In this document: positions 28,650 through 37,208 of the stretch, one piece after another
Position numbering within the stretch: the first letter of the stretch is position 1
Layout of the letters: every line of letters starts with the position of its first letter
Assembly (NCBI GenBank): GCA_963814985.1
Contig: CAWFFV010000057.1
Span: 467,854 to 531,853 of the forward strand
Origin: CAWFFV01 sp963814985
GTDB lineage: Bacteria; Chloroflexota; Ktedonobacteria; Ktedonobacterales; Ktedonobacteraceae
Direction: 5' to 3'
Length of the DNA: 64,000 nt
The notes under the pieces: model-generated
Seen by the model: the letters and a program-made list of their open reading frames with translations, nothing else
The model's database searches: none
What the model was told of the DNA's origin: nothing
Made by a program: the position numbers and the translations under genes

Positions 28650-29636
28650 ATGTCAGTGATCGCTAAGCCGCCAACCTCACTAGTTTCGCAACGAGATCGA
28701 AGAGAGAGAATAAAGAAGTTCAAACTTGCTGGACGTGCTTATCTTTGGCTTCTTCCTATCTTAGTGAGTATGGCATTCATTGTCTACTATCCGTTGATCT
28801 ATGGTTTGATTCTCAGTTTCACCGATGCGAACCAGGGCAATATTGCATTACATCTGGGTAGTACTACCCTGCCAGCTACCTATAAGTTTATTGGGATTCA
28901 GAACTACGTTAACATTATCAAGGACTGGTTCAATCCTGCCAGTGATGGCGCACATATCTTGTTGCAGACTGCTATCTGGATTGTAGCTAATTCTCTCTTT
29001 CACTTTGTCATTGGCTTAGGACTCGCTCTTATTCTTAACCGCAAGATGCGTTTTCGGACGTTCTACCGTGTCCTGCTAATGGTTCCCTGGGCAATGCCAC
29101 AGTATGTCGCGGCCTTTGCCTGGCTCTTTCTCTTCAACCAGCAATATGGCTACATCGATGTAACACTTCAGAATATCGGGCTACCGGCCATTCCCTGGGC
29201 ATCTGATCCCAACTGGGCGCTTGCCTCGGTTATCATCGTAAATGTCTGGTTAGGGGTACCCTTCATGACGGTGACACTCTTAGGAGGACTTCAGAGTATT
29301 CCCACTGAGATGTACGAGGCGTCGGCTATCGATGGTGCGACGCGCTGGCAATCGTTCCGCTTTATCACCTTGCCTATGTTACGGCCTGTTGCCTTTCTGA
29401 TCACCTTGCTCGATGTGATCTGGACCTTCAACATCTTCAGCGTGATTTTCTTGATCACAGGAGGAGGGCCATTTAATCGTACTCAGACGCTGGTAACATA
29501 CGCGTGGACACAGTCTATTCAGGGTAGTCAGCAGTTTGGTCTTGGTGGAGCCTATGGGTTTATCATCCTGGCGATTCTGCTCATCTTTACCTTCTTCTAT
29601 TCGCGCATGTTGCGTGCCAATGAGACGGTCTACTAG
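28650..29636 (+). CDS. Sugar ABC transporter permease, MalF type
   Basis: A 328-residue inner-membrane protein with about six helices. The EAA loop that contacts the ATPase reads EMYEASAIDGATRWQSFRFI, near residue 230, typical of sugar permeases. TAGGAGG lies before the ATG. Second gene of the sugar-uptake operon. Confidence 0.93.
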   Translation: MSVIAKPPTSLVSQRDRRERIKKFKLAGRAYLWLLPILVSMAFIVYYPLIYGLILSFTDANQGNIALHLGSTTLPATYKFIGIQNYVNIIKDWFNPASDGAHILLQTAIWIVANSLFHFVIGLGLALILNRKMRFRTFYRVLLMVPWAMPQYVAAFAWLFLFNQQYGYIDVTLQNIGLPAIPWASDPNWALASVIIVNVWLGVPFMTVTLLGGLQSIPTEMYEASAIDGATRWQSFRFITLPMLRPVAFLITLLDVIWTFNIFSVIFLITGGGPFNRTQTLVTYAWTQSIQGSQQFGLGGAYGFIILAILLIFTFFYSRMLRANETVY

Positions 29637-29774
29637 GGCACGTATCCTTTGAGCGGATCGTCAAAGCAAGCAGATCCAGGTTTCTCCCGCCATCCCTTTG
29701 TATGGGGAGAAATCTCTCTCTATCAAGAAACTGAAAAGGTTAATTGGTTTTGCACCAGGTAAAAGGAACGATGT

Positions 29775-30702
29775 ATGGCAGAAAATGTTACTGTGGATCA
29801 AGCATCCACGGCCAGCCAAGAAGGTTGCATCGACAACGACTGTTGCCAATGTACGTAGAAGAAAGCAATTTACCAGGACGCTGGAGTCACTCGGAGCACA
29901 TGCAATCATGATCATAACGATCATAATTTGTCTTATTCCGTTGCTTGTGATTATTTCAACGTCATTCAAATTACCAGCAGACATCTTTACAACCACTCTC
30001 CAGTTTTTCCCACCTCATCCCACGCTGGATAACTATATGCATGTCATGACGGACAATGGTGGTATATTCTTCACCTGGGCGTTTAACAGCCTCAAGATTG
30101 CAATTCTTACCACAATTGTGGGGGTGTTGCTGGCATCTCCAGCAGCCTATGCCATTTCACGATGGGACTTTCTTGGCAAACAGACAGTGCTCATCTCCTT
30201 CCTGATTACACAGATGTTTCCTGGAGTACTCTTACTTGTTCCCCTGTACAATTTGTATGTCCAATTTAATCTGATCGACAACCACTATGGATTAGTGATT
30301 GCATATGCCACCAGTGCTCTCCCTTTCAGTGTGTGGATGCTCAAAAACTTCTTTGATACTGTTCCTAAAGAGCTGGATGAGGCAGCATTTATGGACGGGC
30401 TGGGAGCATTTCGCACGTTCTGGCAAATTGTTTTGCCCCTGACCATTCCGGGTGTAGCTGTGGTCGCCTTTTTCAATTTTATGGCGGCATGGAATGAGTT
30501 CTTACTGGCCTTTACATTTTTGAATGACGCACATAATGTCACATTACCGGTGGGCATCAAGGATTATGTCCATAACTTTGGTGCAGACTGGAATTTGCTG
30601 ACGGCGGCGGCTGTATTGGTGACGCTCCCGGTACTCTTTGCCTTCCTGTGGGCACAACGCTATCTGATCACAGGTCTCACTGGCGGAAGTGTGAAAGGTT
30701 GA
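29775..30702 (+). CDS. Sugar ABC transporter permease, MalG type (5' frame uncertain)
   Basis: The body is a MalG-type permease with six helices and the EAA loop ELDEAAFMDGLGAFRTFWQI. The frame of the body is open back to a TTG at 29698, but that N-terminus is basic and unlike the family, and no ribosome site precedes it. An AAAAGGA site stands before the ATG at 29775, which reads MAENVTVDQASTASQEG in a different frame. One surplus base between about 29820 and 29860 would join this start to the body and give 308 residues. I prefer this reading but it is not certain. Confidence 0.85.
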
Positions 30703-30724
30703 TATCCTTCTCGTTTTGAATGCA

Positions 30725-30752
30725 GGAACTTCGCAATCACTTGCGAGGTTCC
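30725..30752 (+). terminator. Terminator hairpin after sugar ABC operon
   Basis: GGAACTTCGCAA and TTGCGAGGTTCC pair (one G-U) around TCAC, followed by CTTTAT. It lies 22 bp after the last permease gene. Confidence 0.65.
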
Positions 30753-30790
30753 CTTTATGGTTTTTCCGTCCCCTTAACGATTAACGATAA

Positions 30791-30821
30791 TGACTGAGAG
30801 CCGCTTGATCACTCTCAGTCA
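30791..30821. terminator. Hairpin at the end of the PP2C operon
   Basis: TGACTGAGAG and CTCTCAGTCA form a 10-bp stem, 9 bp beyond the PP2C stop codon. Probably the operon's 3' hairpin; no T run. Confidence 0.5.
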
Positions 30822-30830
30822 TCAATTCTT

Positions 30831-31769
30831 TCAGTCGGGGTTTTCGTTTTCCACACAGACCACTACAACACTCACATTATCGGCTCCTCCACCATCGAGG
30901 GCGGCCTGGATCAATTGCGTGCTAATCTGGGAGGCGTGCATAGTGGAAGCCGCAATGATCTTCTCTATCTCGTGGTCACGAACCATTTCCCACAGGCCGT
31001 CTGAGCAGAGCAGGAGGATATCCCCGGCTTGTAATGGCACCACAAATGTATCCATCTCTATGGAGGCATGCATTCCTACACAACGATAAATCTGGTTGCG
31101 ATCAGGATGGCTATACATCTCATCACGAGTAATCACCCCATCTTCTACCAGACGAGCAACAATTGAGTGATCACGTGTGATCTGCGACAGGCCAGTAGAT
31201 GGGCGATAGCGATATGTTCGGCTATCACCTATGTTGACCACATAAGCAGTCTCATTCACAACCAGAGCTGCTGTAAGAGTGGTTCCCATCATCCGTGGCT
31301 GATCACGATTGCGTCGACACAGTGCGAGGTTGGCACGATGTACCCCATCTTTTAAGAGATCTGAGAAAACTTCATCCTCATCAGCACAACGTACCATGGC
31401 AGGAACAACCACTTCACTGATTGACTGAACCGCTAAGCGACTTGCCTCCTGCCCGTTAACGTGTCCTCCCATACCATCAGCAACGATGAACAACCCCACA
31501 GGTTGCGGTCCCTCATCGCTGATACGCAGGCCCTGGAGAGCAAAGGGTGTATCTTCGTTGGGGGCATCCTTGCGTACAAGGCCGGGGTCCAAACCGATAC
31601 CAACCACAAAACGTAAGGAGTCATTGCTCTTGTATGCCTCTTTCTCCTGCCAGGTATCTGCTAGCACTGGCGGCTTGCTTCCTGGTAGCGTATCAATCTG
31701 ATCAATATCATCTCTATCATCTCCAATGGTCAGCCGGCCATGTATCGCTCTCCTCGGAGTCGGTTTCAT
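30831..31769 (-). CDS. PP2C-family Ser/Thr protein phosphatase
   Basis: About 312 residues. All PP2C metal motifs are present: DPGLVRKDAPNED, FIVADGMGGH, MGTTLTAAL, NIGDSRTYRY, LLLCSDGLWEMV and ADNVSVVVV. It should remove phosphate from Ser/Thr of proteins in the cytosol, for example targets of kinases such as the one at 58472-60249. The start is uncertain: ATG at 31769 or 31793, both without a good ribosome site and both overlapping the preceding gene, so translation is probably coupled. It is the last gene of the speD operon. Confidence 0.9.
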   Translation of the reverse strand: MKPTPRRAIHGRLTIGDDRDDIDQIDTLPGSKPPVLADTWQEKEAYKSNDSLRFVVGIGLDPGLVRKDAPNEDTPFALQGLRISDEGPQPVGLFIVADGMGGHVNGQEASRLAVQSISEVVVPAMVRCADEDEVFSDLLKDGVHRANLALCRRNRDQPRMMGTTLTAALVVNETAYVVNIGDSRTYRYRPSTGLSQITRDHSIVARLVEDGVITRDEMYSHPDRNQIYRCVGMHASIEMDTFVVPLQAGDILLLCSDGLWEMVRDHEIEKIIAASTMHASQISTQLIQAALDGGGADNVSVVVVCVENENPD

Positions 31770-32369
31770 CGAAGCTGATAGTATCAGCCTCATCAGATTG
31801 GGAAACAGTGTGCAACCGATGACGTATCGAAGCTGGTTTGGGCAACGGAGGCTGATGAGTATTACCGACTAAGGATTGACGAGATATTGGGTGAGTTGAC
31901 AAAGGGGAGACCTATTTAGCGCGCATCGTGTCATAGGAGGCCTGTTGCTGTAAGTGCATAGCGCCAGCGTTCCCTGTGGTTGTCCCTGTTCAAAGCTCGC
32001 TGTTGCGGCCAACTGCTGTTCGGCTAGATACTCAGCCTCTTGCAGCTCTAGAGCCAGATGTTGTTGCTGACGCCAATCACGCCACCAATGCAACATGACC
32101 TGGAAAAAGGTGCCAACGAGCAGACCCCAGAGGAGGAACAATGCTGTTGAGAGTAGCAACAACCCTATGAACGGAAGCAAGATAGCGGAGCCTTGCATTT
32201 CCCATAAGTGGGGAAGCTGCGGCAACACCTGAATTAAGAAGCGCCAGGCCCAGGGAGGGAAGCCCCCAAAAAGCCCATAGAGCAGTAACCCACATATGCA
32301 AAGTCCAATGCAAACAACGACTTTGGCCCATCGATAATCCGTGTAAGCTGCTCTCAACTGCCCTATCAT
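31717..32369 (-). pseudogene. Two-helix membrane protein with GGFPPxAW domain, frameshifted
   Basis: The first frame encodes two membrane helices (about residues 14-35 and 60-90) separated by GGFPPWAW, then a coiled-coil-like Gln/Glu segment (HLALELQEAEYLAEQQLAA). It ends early at 31869. The next frame continues with a natural Pro/Ser-rich tail (STHPISRQSLVGNTHQPPLP) and an acidic end. One missing base in the four-C run at 31904-31907 (plus-strand G run) explains the break and gives 217 residues. The GGFPPxAW segment and helix pattern recur at the C-terminus of the transporter at 35084-36439. Function unknown. GGAGGG precedes the ATG at 32369. Confidence 0.65.
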
Positions 32370-32439
32370 AACATACCCTCCAAATATTTTACACAGTTTT
32401 TCATAGCAGTTATATAACGATCGAGGCAAAAATCATTTT

Positions 32440-33219
32440 TCACATAGTGCTACTTGCCGTAGTAGCAAAAAAGGAGTTTACATTTACCACCGTCTCCGGT
32501 TGGACTAACACTCGAACTCCTACCTGCCCGGAGGTAAAGGAGGTATCGGTGACGGTGATCATCCAGTGAGCCGGTTCAACTGTGTTGCTGGGCCAGACTC
32601 TAGCGAAGAGGGTAGCTCCCACAGCCCGAAAACGTATGGTGTACATCACCCCTCCCTGTGCCTTGAAAAGAGTACTCTGCAACTGTGTGGGCACACCATT
32701 GACATGTTTGAGCATAACCAGATGAGTCCCGTCGATAAAAACCTTGTACCAGTTATTGGGATCGTTCCAACGTACCACTACTCCCAGGTTGACTGTGGTT
32801 CCTACAAAGTGATTGAGTGAAGCATTCATCACGACTTCGACATTGCTACTGACGGGTCCAAGCACAGCATCATATGCTCCCTGGCCATTGGCAATCCTTC
32901 CGGCAGTGCCTACAATAGAGAAGTTGTGTTGAGTATTGGCATCGCTACCCCAAATCCGACCATCGGAGGCCATGCCCCACAGTGATTGATCAGCACGATG
33001 AAAAGTATCCTGCGCCAGAATATTACTGGGCAGTTGAGTTGGTGGAGCGCTGGTGGGAGTAACCAACATGGTTGGTCTGATTGTCAGGACCCGTGCTGTT
33101 TTCTTCTGTATCACGGGCAGAGTCAGAGCACGTTCTATTGAATTAGCAAACACACCCGCAGACAAACCAGCCACAATCAGTGTTGCTATACATATTGCGA
33201 GAATAGCACGCTTACTCAT
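32440..33219 (-). CDS. Exported protein with LamG/concanavalin-like domain
   Basis: About 259 residues: a signal-anchor helix at residues 5-25, a Thr/Pro linker, then a beta-sandwich region beginning DTFHRADQSLWGMASDGR and containing VVRWNDPNNWYKVFIDG and FRAVGATLFARVWP. This pattern fits LamG or family-16-like carbohydrate-binding sandwiches with no catalytic residues evident. It is probably anchored outside the membrane. Middle gene of the speD-PP2C operon, 70 bp upstream of the membrane gene. Confidence 0.75.
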   Translation of the reverse strand: MSKRAILAICIATLIVAGLSAGVFANSIERALTLPVIQKKTARVLTIRPTMLVTPTSAPPTQLPSNILAQDTFHRADQSLWGMASDGRIWGSDANTQHNFSIVGTAGRIANGQGAYDAVLGPVSSNVEVVMNASLNHFVGTTVNLGVVVRWNDPNNWYKVFIDGTHLVMLKHVNGVPTQLQSTLFKAQGGVMYTIRFRAVGATLFARVWPSNTVEPAHWMITVTDTSFTSGQVGVRVLVQPETVVNVNSFFATTASSTM

Positions 33220-33262
33220 ATCACTCTCACTCACTTATCTGGCTCGATAGTAGCTGACGGTG

Positions 33263-35066
33263 TCAGTGAAAGGCGACATCCTGTTTTTCTCTATTCCTTC
33301 GATCCGTATTTAGATAGAATACTACAATAACGCTCTGAATGTCAAGTGTCCTGATACCGGAAGAGGAATTACTGTTGACAAATGGTGAAACGTCCAGCGT
33401 TGCCAGAAATTGCATATGATCGTGAATCCAGATCACACCCGGCTGCTCCTTACCTGTGATGGGATCAGTCTGACCGACATAGGCCAGGTTGGCATTTGCG
33501 ATCATATCATTGATAAGCGTCAGAGTGGCTGGCTGGCGCAGTTGTGCATCGCTCATCTTTATGAGTTGTTGTGCAGCGTGGCGTACTTGCGTAAGCCAGA
33601 ACTCGACATTATTCAAGGCACTCACTAGCTCAGTAATATTTTGACGTAACGTGCTCGATGATCCGTCAGCTTGTAACAAGCCATTGAGATGGCGAACGAT
33701 ATGTGCAAGATAGCTGGGGGGGTCCTGGTTTGGCCCATTCACCGATAAGAGTCCTACGCGGGCCAGACGATCATTGACTTGCAGTGGCGTATTCGGTGGG
33801 ATATCCTGCCAGGTAAAGGACGATCCATCCAGATAGGCCAGAGTGCGTATCGTCTGGCGACGCAGGAAACCTACGTCATTGGTCTCTTCCCACTGTTCAC
33901 GTATACTGCCAGTCCACTCTAAGATTTTGCCTGTATTGCGGTAGAACCAGGTGTTTAAGCCGCCTGGCAGTTCCATTTCGTCGAGTGTGGGATCGGATGC
34001 CAGCAGGTGGCGCAAGTGATCAAGAAAACTAAAATGTTCGAGTATTGTCCGGACTCTTGATGGGCGTTTGCGAAAATTCGCCGTAGTAGCGCCAGGTACT
34101 ATAGTCGGGTGAGGGTGACATTGGTGGCATAGTCGAATCTTCTTCAGTGACAAGAAAACGGCTGGTCGTAACCAGCAAATTGGTATGTTGTTGATCACCA
34201 GGATAGAGCAGGTAGGCATGTCCGTTGTTGACTGGCAGTGTTCCCAGAGCGATGGCTTTGCTATCACTTACGCTGTGATCACTTAACAACCAGGCATAAT
34301 AATTCTTCTGAGGGGCGGGCCTGGGAAGGCCACTCAGATCAACGAGAACCTGATCGTCGATTCCCTGGTTACTGTTTTCACTCAGTTGTTCGCTGCTGAG
34401 AAAGGTGACATGACCAACGATAGCTGGAGTTGCAGCAGAGGCTGCCGGACTTGTGGGCAGTTTATGAGACAGCGCCAGGAAGGAGAAAATGCTGGCTGCA
34501 AGTATGATAAAGGTTGTGAATAGGGCAATGAGTGCAGGGAGACGACGTTGGGCGCGTCTGGTTGTAGGGGCTACAGGCTCAGCATAGGGAGACGATAAGG
34601 GGAGCAATGGAGTATTTTGCTTCTGGAAGAGAAAATCATCTACAGTAGGCAGTGGTGTACCCTGGCGAAGGGGGTCAGCAGAAAGAGAGTCAGCAGAATT
34701 GAAAGAGAAATGATGTTCTGCCGTGTCCAGCGGTGAAGTGGTTCGATTCATGCGCCGTACCAGGTGGCCTGCTGTCAGTGCATTAGCGAGAGCATCCATG
34801 GACAGATAGACGGGGAAGCCATAACGGCCAGCCAACTGTGTTAAGCGTTCACTGCCTGGAATTACAAACACAATTGGCACATCTACCTGACGTTTGAGAT
34901 GCTTCAACGCGGAAAAATCCTCTGGTCGTTGAAATATCCGCAAATGATCTGTTAGCATAATCACGACAGGTTTTTTCTGATCCAAAACGGCAAGGAAAAG
35001 CGACTCTCTCTCGTCTGCTGGTTCGACATACAGAACGCAGAAGTCACCAGTATCGTTTCGTTTCAT
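33263..35066 (-). pseudogene. RskA-like anti-sigma/membrane protein with extra C-terminal domain, frameshifted
   Basis: Two frames form one 600-residue protein. Residues 1-110 are a soluble domain with a Rossmann-like pattern (VVIMLTDHL, VPIVFVIPGS). A membrane helix follows at about 180-200 (LPALIALFTTFIILAASIFSFLAL), then an RskA-like domain (NYYAWLL, ALGTLPVNNGHAYLLYPG, SRFLVTEED, DYSTWRYYGEF). After the break comes an alpha-helical domain (FSFLDHLRHLLASDPTLDEM to VIWIHDHMQFLATLDV). One surplus base near 34040-34050 separates them. RskA domains usually sit outside the membrane and control sigma factors; no sigma gene is adjacent here. It lies 17 bp after the transporter gene. Confidence 0.7.
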
Positions 35067-35083
35067 AGCGCACCCTTTTCTCC

Positions 35084-36439
35084 TTACTCAACAAGTTCAA
35101 CTACATCGACGCGGTTGAGGCGCTCTCTGCGCTCCTTACGACGACGTTGTACTGAGGGCTTGTCCTCTTTTTTCATAATGGTAGAAGATGGGTAGGCAGT
35201 TACCCCCATTTGCCGTAGATAACTGACATCCCAGATAAGCGACTTTTGTTCAGCTTGTGGTGCCTGTTTGGGAGTGAAGAAGAGCTTGCGCACTATACGA
35301 TAGGTGACCAGCCAGCCCATGACGAGGAGCGAGATCCAGGCAACCAGCCAGGAGCAGGCTTGTGCGATTAACAGGCAGACAGTCAGCCCATACCCCCGTT
35401 GTACATAGGAAGAAAGCAGAGGTGCCTGACTGTAAAGCGTAGACCAGGCGCGCGGAGGAAAACCTCCTAACCACAATACAAGACAGATTCCCACGACAAG
35501 GAATGGTAGCGGATAGACCCGCGTAAGCCAGGGAGAACTTCGCTCAGTGAAAGAGAGACGCGGTTGCAGGGCAGGCCGCTCAGCGCTCCCCCAGGTATGA
35601 ATCAAAGCTCCAACCACTACCAGGCCTCCTCCAATATAGCCATCGAGTGGAAGTGTTTCATGCAGGTAGAATTTAGCCATCACAGCTCCCAGAATTGGCT
35701 CCAGGATATAGATGAAGGAGACGGTGACTGGTGAGATGTGTTTCTGCATCAAGACAGTGATCAAGGTGGGCAGGAAGGTACAGGCTCCTGCAACGTAGAG
35801 GATCACCCAGATATCCTTTGGGAGGGTGGGATGGAACGTGTCCCAGTTGCCAAAAAGCAGGACAACCAGACTTGCCCAGCCAGCCATCGTAAGTAACTCA
35901 ATGCCGAAGAGAGGCCAATGGGCGGACTCGTCCTTCTGCATGTGATCGGAGAGGAAGACATAGCAAGTAAAGAAGAGGCCTCCCAGGAAGGCAATCAGTG
36001 AGCCTCTGATTCCACCCATTGCTGAGTTGGCAATCAGAAGCACTGTTCCCACAACGGAGAGCAGACCAGCGAACCACGTTGCTTTTTGGATAGGATGGCG
36101 TAGTACAATCCAGGCAATGAGGGCAGCCAGAAAGCCGTTTAACGACGGGAAAAATGCGGTACTGGTAGCTGTGGTATATTTGAGTGCGATAGAGATGGTG
36201 AAAAGAGCCAGACATAGGCAACTCCCCAGCAGGGCACCGCGCTTGACGATGGCTTTGGTGATATCTTCCCATGTCCAGACAATGATACATAATGCCACAG
36301 GAACCAGTGTCATCATCTCGAAAAAAGTGAAGATGATGGGGTCAATGCGTCCCAGAGCCTCTTTGGAGATAGCATAGTAGGTGGCGTAGAAGATCATGTT
36401 CAGGAAAAAAGCGCCACCGGCCACCGTTTTTATTTTCAT
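35084..36439 (-). CDS. EamA/DMT-family transporter with C-terminal extension
   Basis: A 451-residue membrane protein. Residues 1-285 form a ten-helix drug/metabolite transporter with two EamA halves (for example TTATSTAFFPSLNGFLAALIAW and ISPVTVSFIYILEPILGAVM). The extra 165 residues hold two or three further helices with GGFPPRAW between them, then a highly basic tail (RRRKERRERLNRVDVVELVE). It starts 12 bp after speD and should be cotranscribed, so a polyamine or nucleoside by-product is a reasonable but unproven substrate. Confidence 0.85.
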   Translation of the reverse strand: MKIKTVAGGAFFLNMIFYATYYAISKEALGRIDPIIFTFFEMMTLVPVALCIIVWTWEDITKAIVKRGALLGSCLCLALFTISIALKYTTATSTAFFPSLNGFLAALIAWIVLRHPIQKATWFAGLLSVVGTVLLIANSAMGGIRGSLIAFLGGLFFTCYVFLSDHMQKDESAHWPLFGIELLTMAGWASLVVLLFGNWDTFHPTLPKDIWVILYVAGACTFLPTLITVLMQKHISPVTVSFIYILEPILGAVMAKFYLHETLPLDGYIGGGLVVVGALIHTWGSAERPALQPRLSFTERSSPWLTRVYPLPFLVVGICLVLWLGGFPPRAWSTLYSQAPLLSSYVQRGYGLTVCLLIAQACSWLVAWISLLVMGWLVTYRIVRKLFFTPKQAPQAEQKSLIWDVSYLRQMGVTAYPSSTIMKKEDKPSVQRRRKERRERLNRVDVVELVE

Positions 36440-36451
36440 ACTGTCTAACCT

Positions 36452-36853
36452 TTATGCTTCCGACATCGTCCTCTGAGTAGTTTGTCGTCCTGAGATACGA
36501 GGAGAGCGTGTCGCACGTTCAACTGCATGCACTTCCACATCACTGGTTTGAAACTGGCTTATCGCAAAATGGACTACATCATCTATACTAAATTCTTCGC
36601 AGGAGAAGATATCCAGGTTGACCATTCCGTAAGCTGGCCAGGCATGTAAGCTGACATGGCTGGTGGCAATGATGACAAAACCTGACATACCGTCGTCGAG
36701 CGGGTTACTTGTCTTGATATCACGTAAGACGACAGGGTTCACTTTTTCCATGCCGATGGATTCGGGATAGGTATCAAGCACATTGAACAGAAACGCTTCG
36801 TTTTCCAACAGTGCTGGACTACAGCCATAAATGTCAATCATCACATGCTGCAT
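36452..36853 (-). CDS. speD: S-adenosylmethionine decarboxylase proenzyme (SpeD)
   Basis: A 133-residue class 1b SpeD. The self-cleavage and catalytic residues match the Thermotoga enzyme at constant offset: Ser65 in SHVSLHAW (pyruvoyl precursor), His70, and Cys85 in DIFSCEEF. The usual Glu before the Ser is Thr64, and WPE is WPA. It makes decarboxylated AdoMet for spermidine. GGAGG lies before the ATG at 36853. No spermidine synthase gene is adjacent; instead speD leads a six-gene operon of membrane proteins and a PP2C phosphatase. Confidence 0.9.
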   Translation of the reverse strand: MQHVMIDIYGCSPALLENEAFLFNVLDTYPESIGMEKVNPVVLRDIKTSNPLDDGMSGFVIIATSHVSLHAWPAYGMVNLDIFSCEEFSIDDVVHFAISQFQTSDVEVHAVERATRSPRISGRQTTQRTMSEA

Positions 36854-37208
36854 AGAGAGACCTCCTGGTAGGATGGGCAAGCCCTGTCTATAGCTAATGC
36901 GTCATAAACACCTTCAAAAGTGCGAAAGAGACGGAGATATTTCATTCCTCCTCATCTTGCTCACCTTTATCTAAAGTATACTGAACCGCATCAATCTACG
37001 TGGATATTTCTACTACATGTCACAAGTGCGTCAATAAGGAGAATATGTGGCAGAGCATCACAGAATGTGATGGACATCGCAAAATTTGTGGATGTGTTGA
37101 TTGATGAAGTTAACTATGATTTTATGAGGCCTGTGAGGCTTGTCTCTCTGAAAAGGCCGTGCTATACTGTGCTCGATATAAGATGGAAAGAGGGCGAAGA
37201 CACAAAAA
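36854..37208. other. Regulatory gap between speD and STAND gene 1
   Basis: 355 bp between divergent operons. Besides the promoter at 37140-37168 it contains a perfect palindrome CATCACA-GAA-TGTGATG at 37056-37072, a plausible operator. I see no gene. Confidence 0.5.
37140..37168 (+). promoter_or_regulatory. Sigma-70-type promoter of STAND gene 1
   Basis: TTGTCT and TATACT separated by exactly 17 bp, 40 bp before the ATG at 37209. Confidence 0.6.

Noticed and set aside
29698..29774. TTG start that would extend the MalG permease upstream
   Set aside because: Basic, non-family N-terminus and no ribosome site; the ATG at 29775 in the neighbouring frame is better supported.
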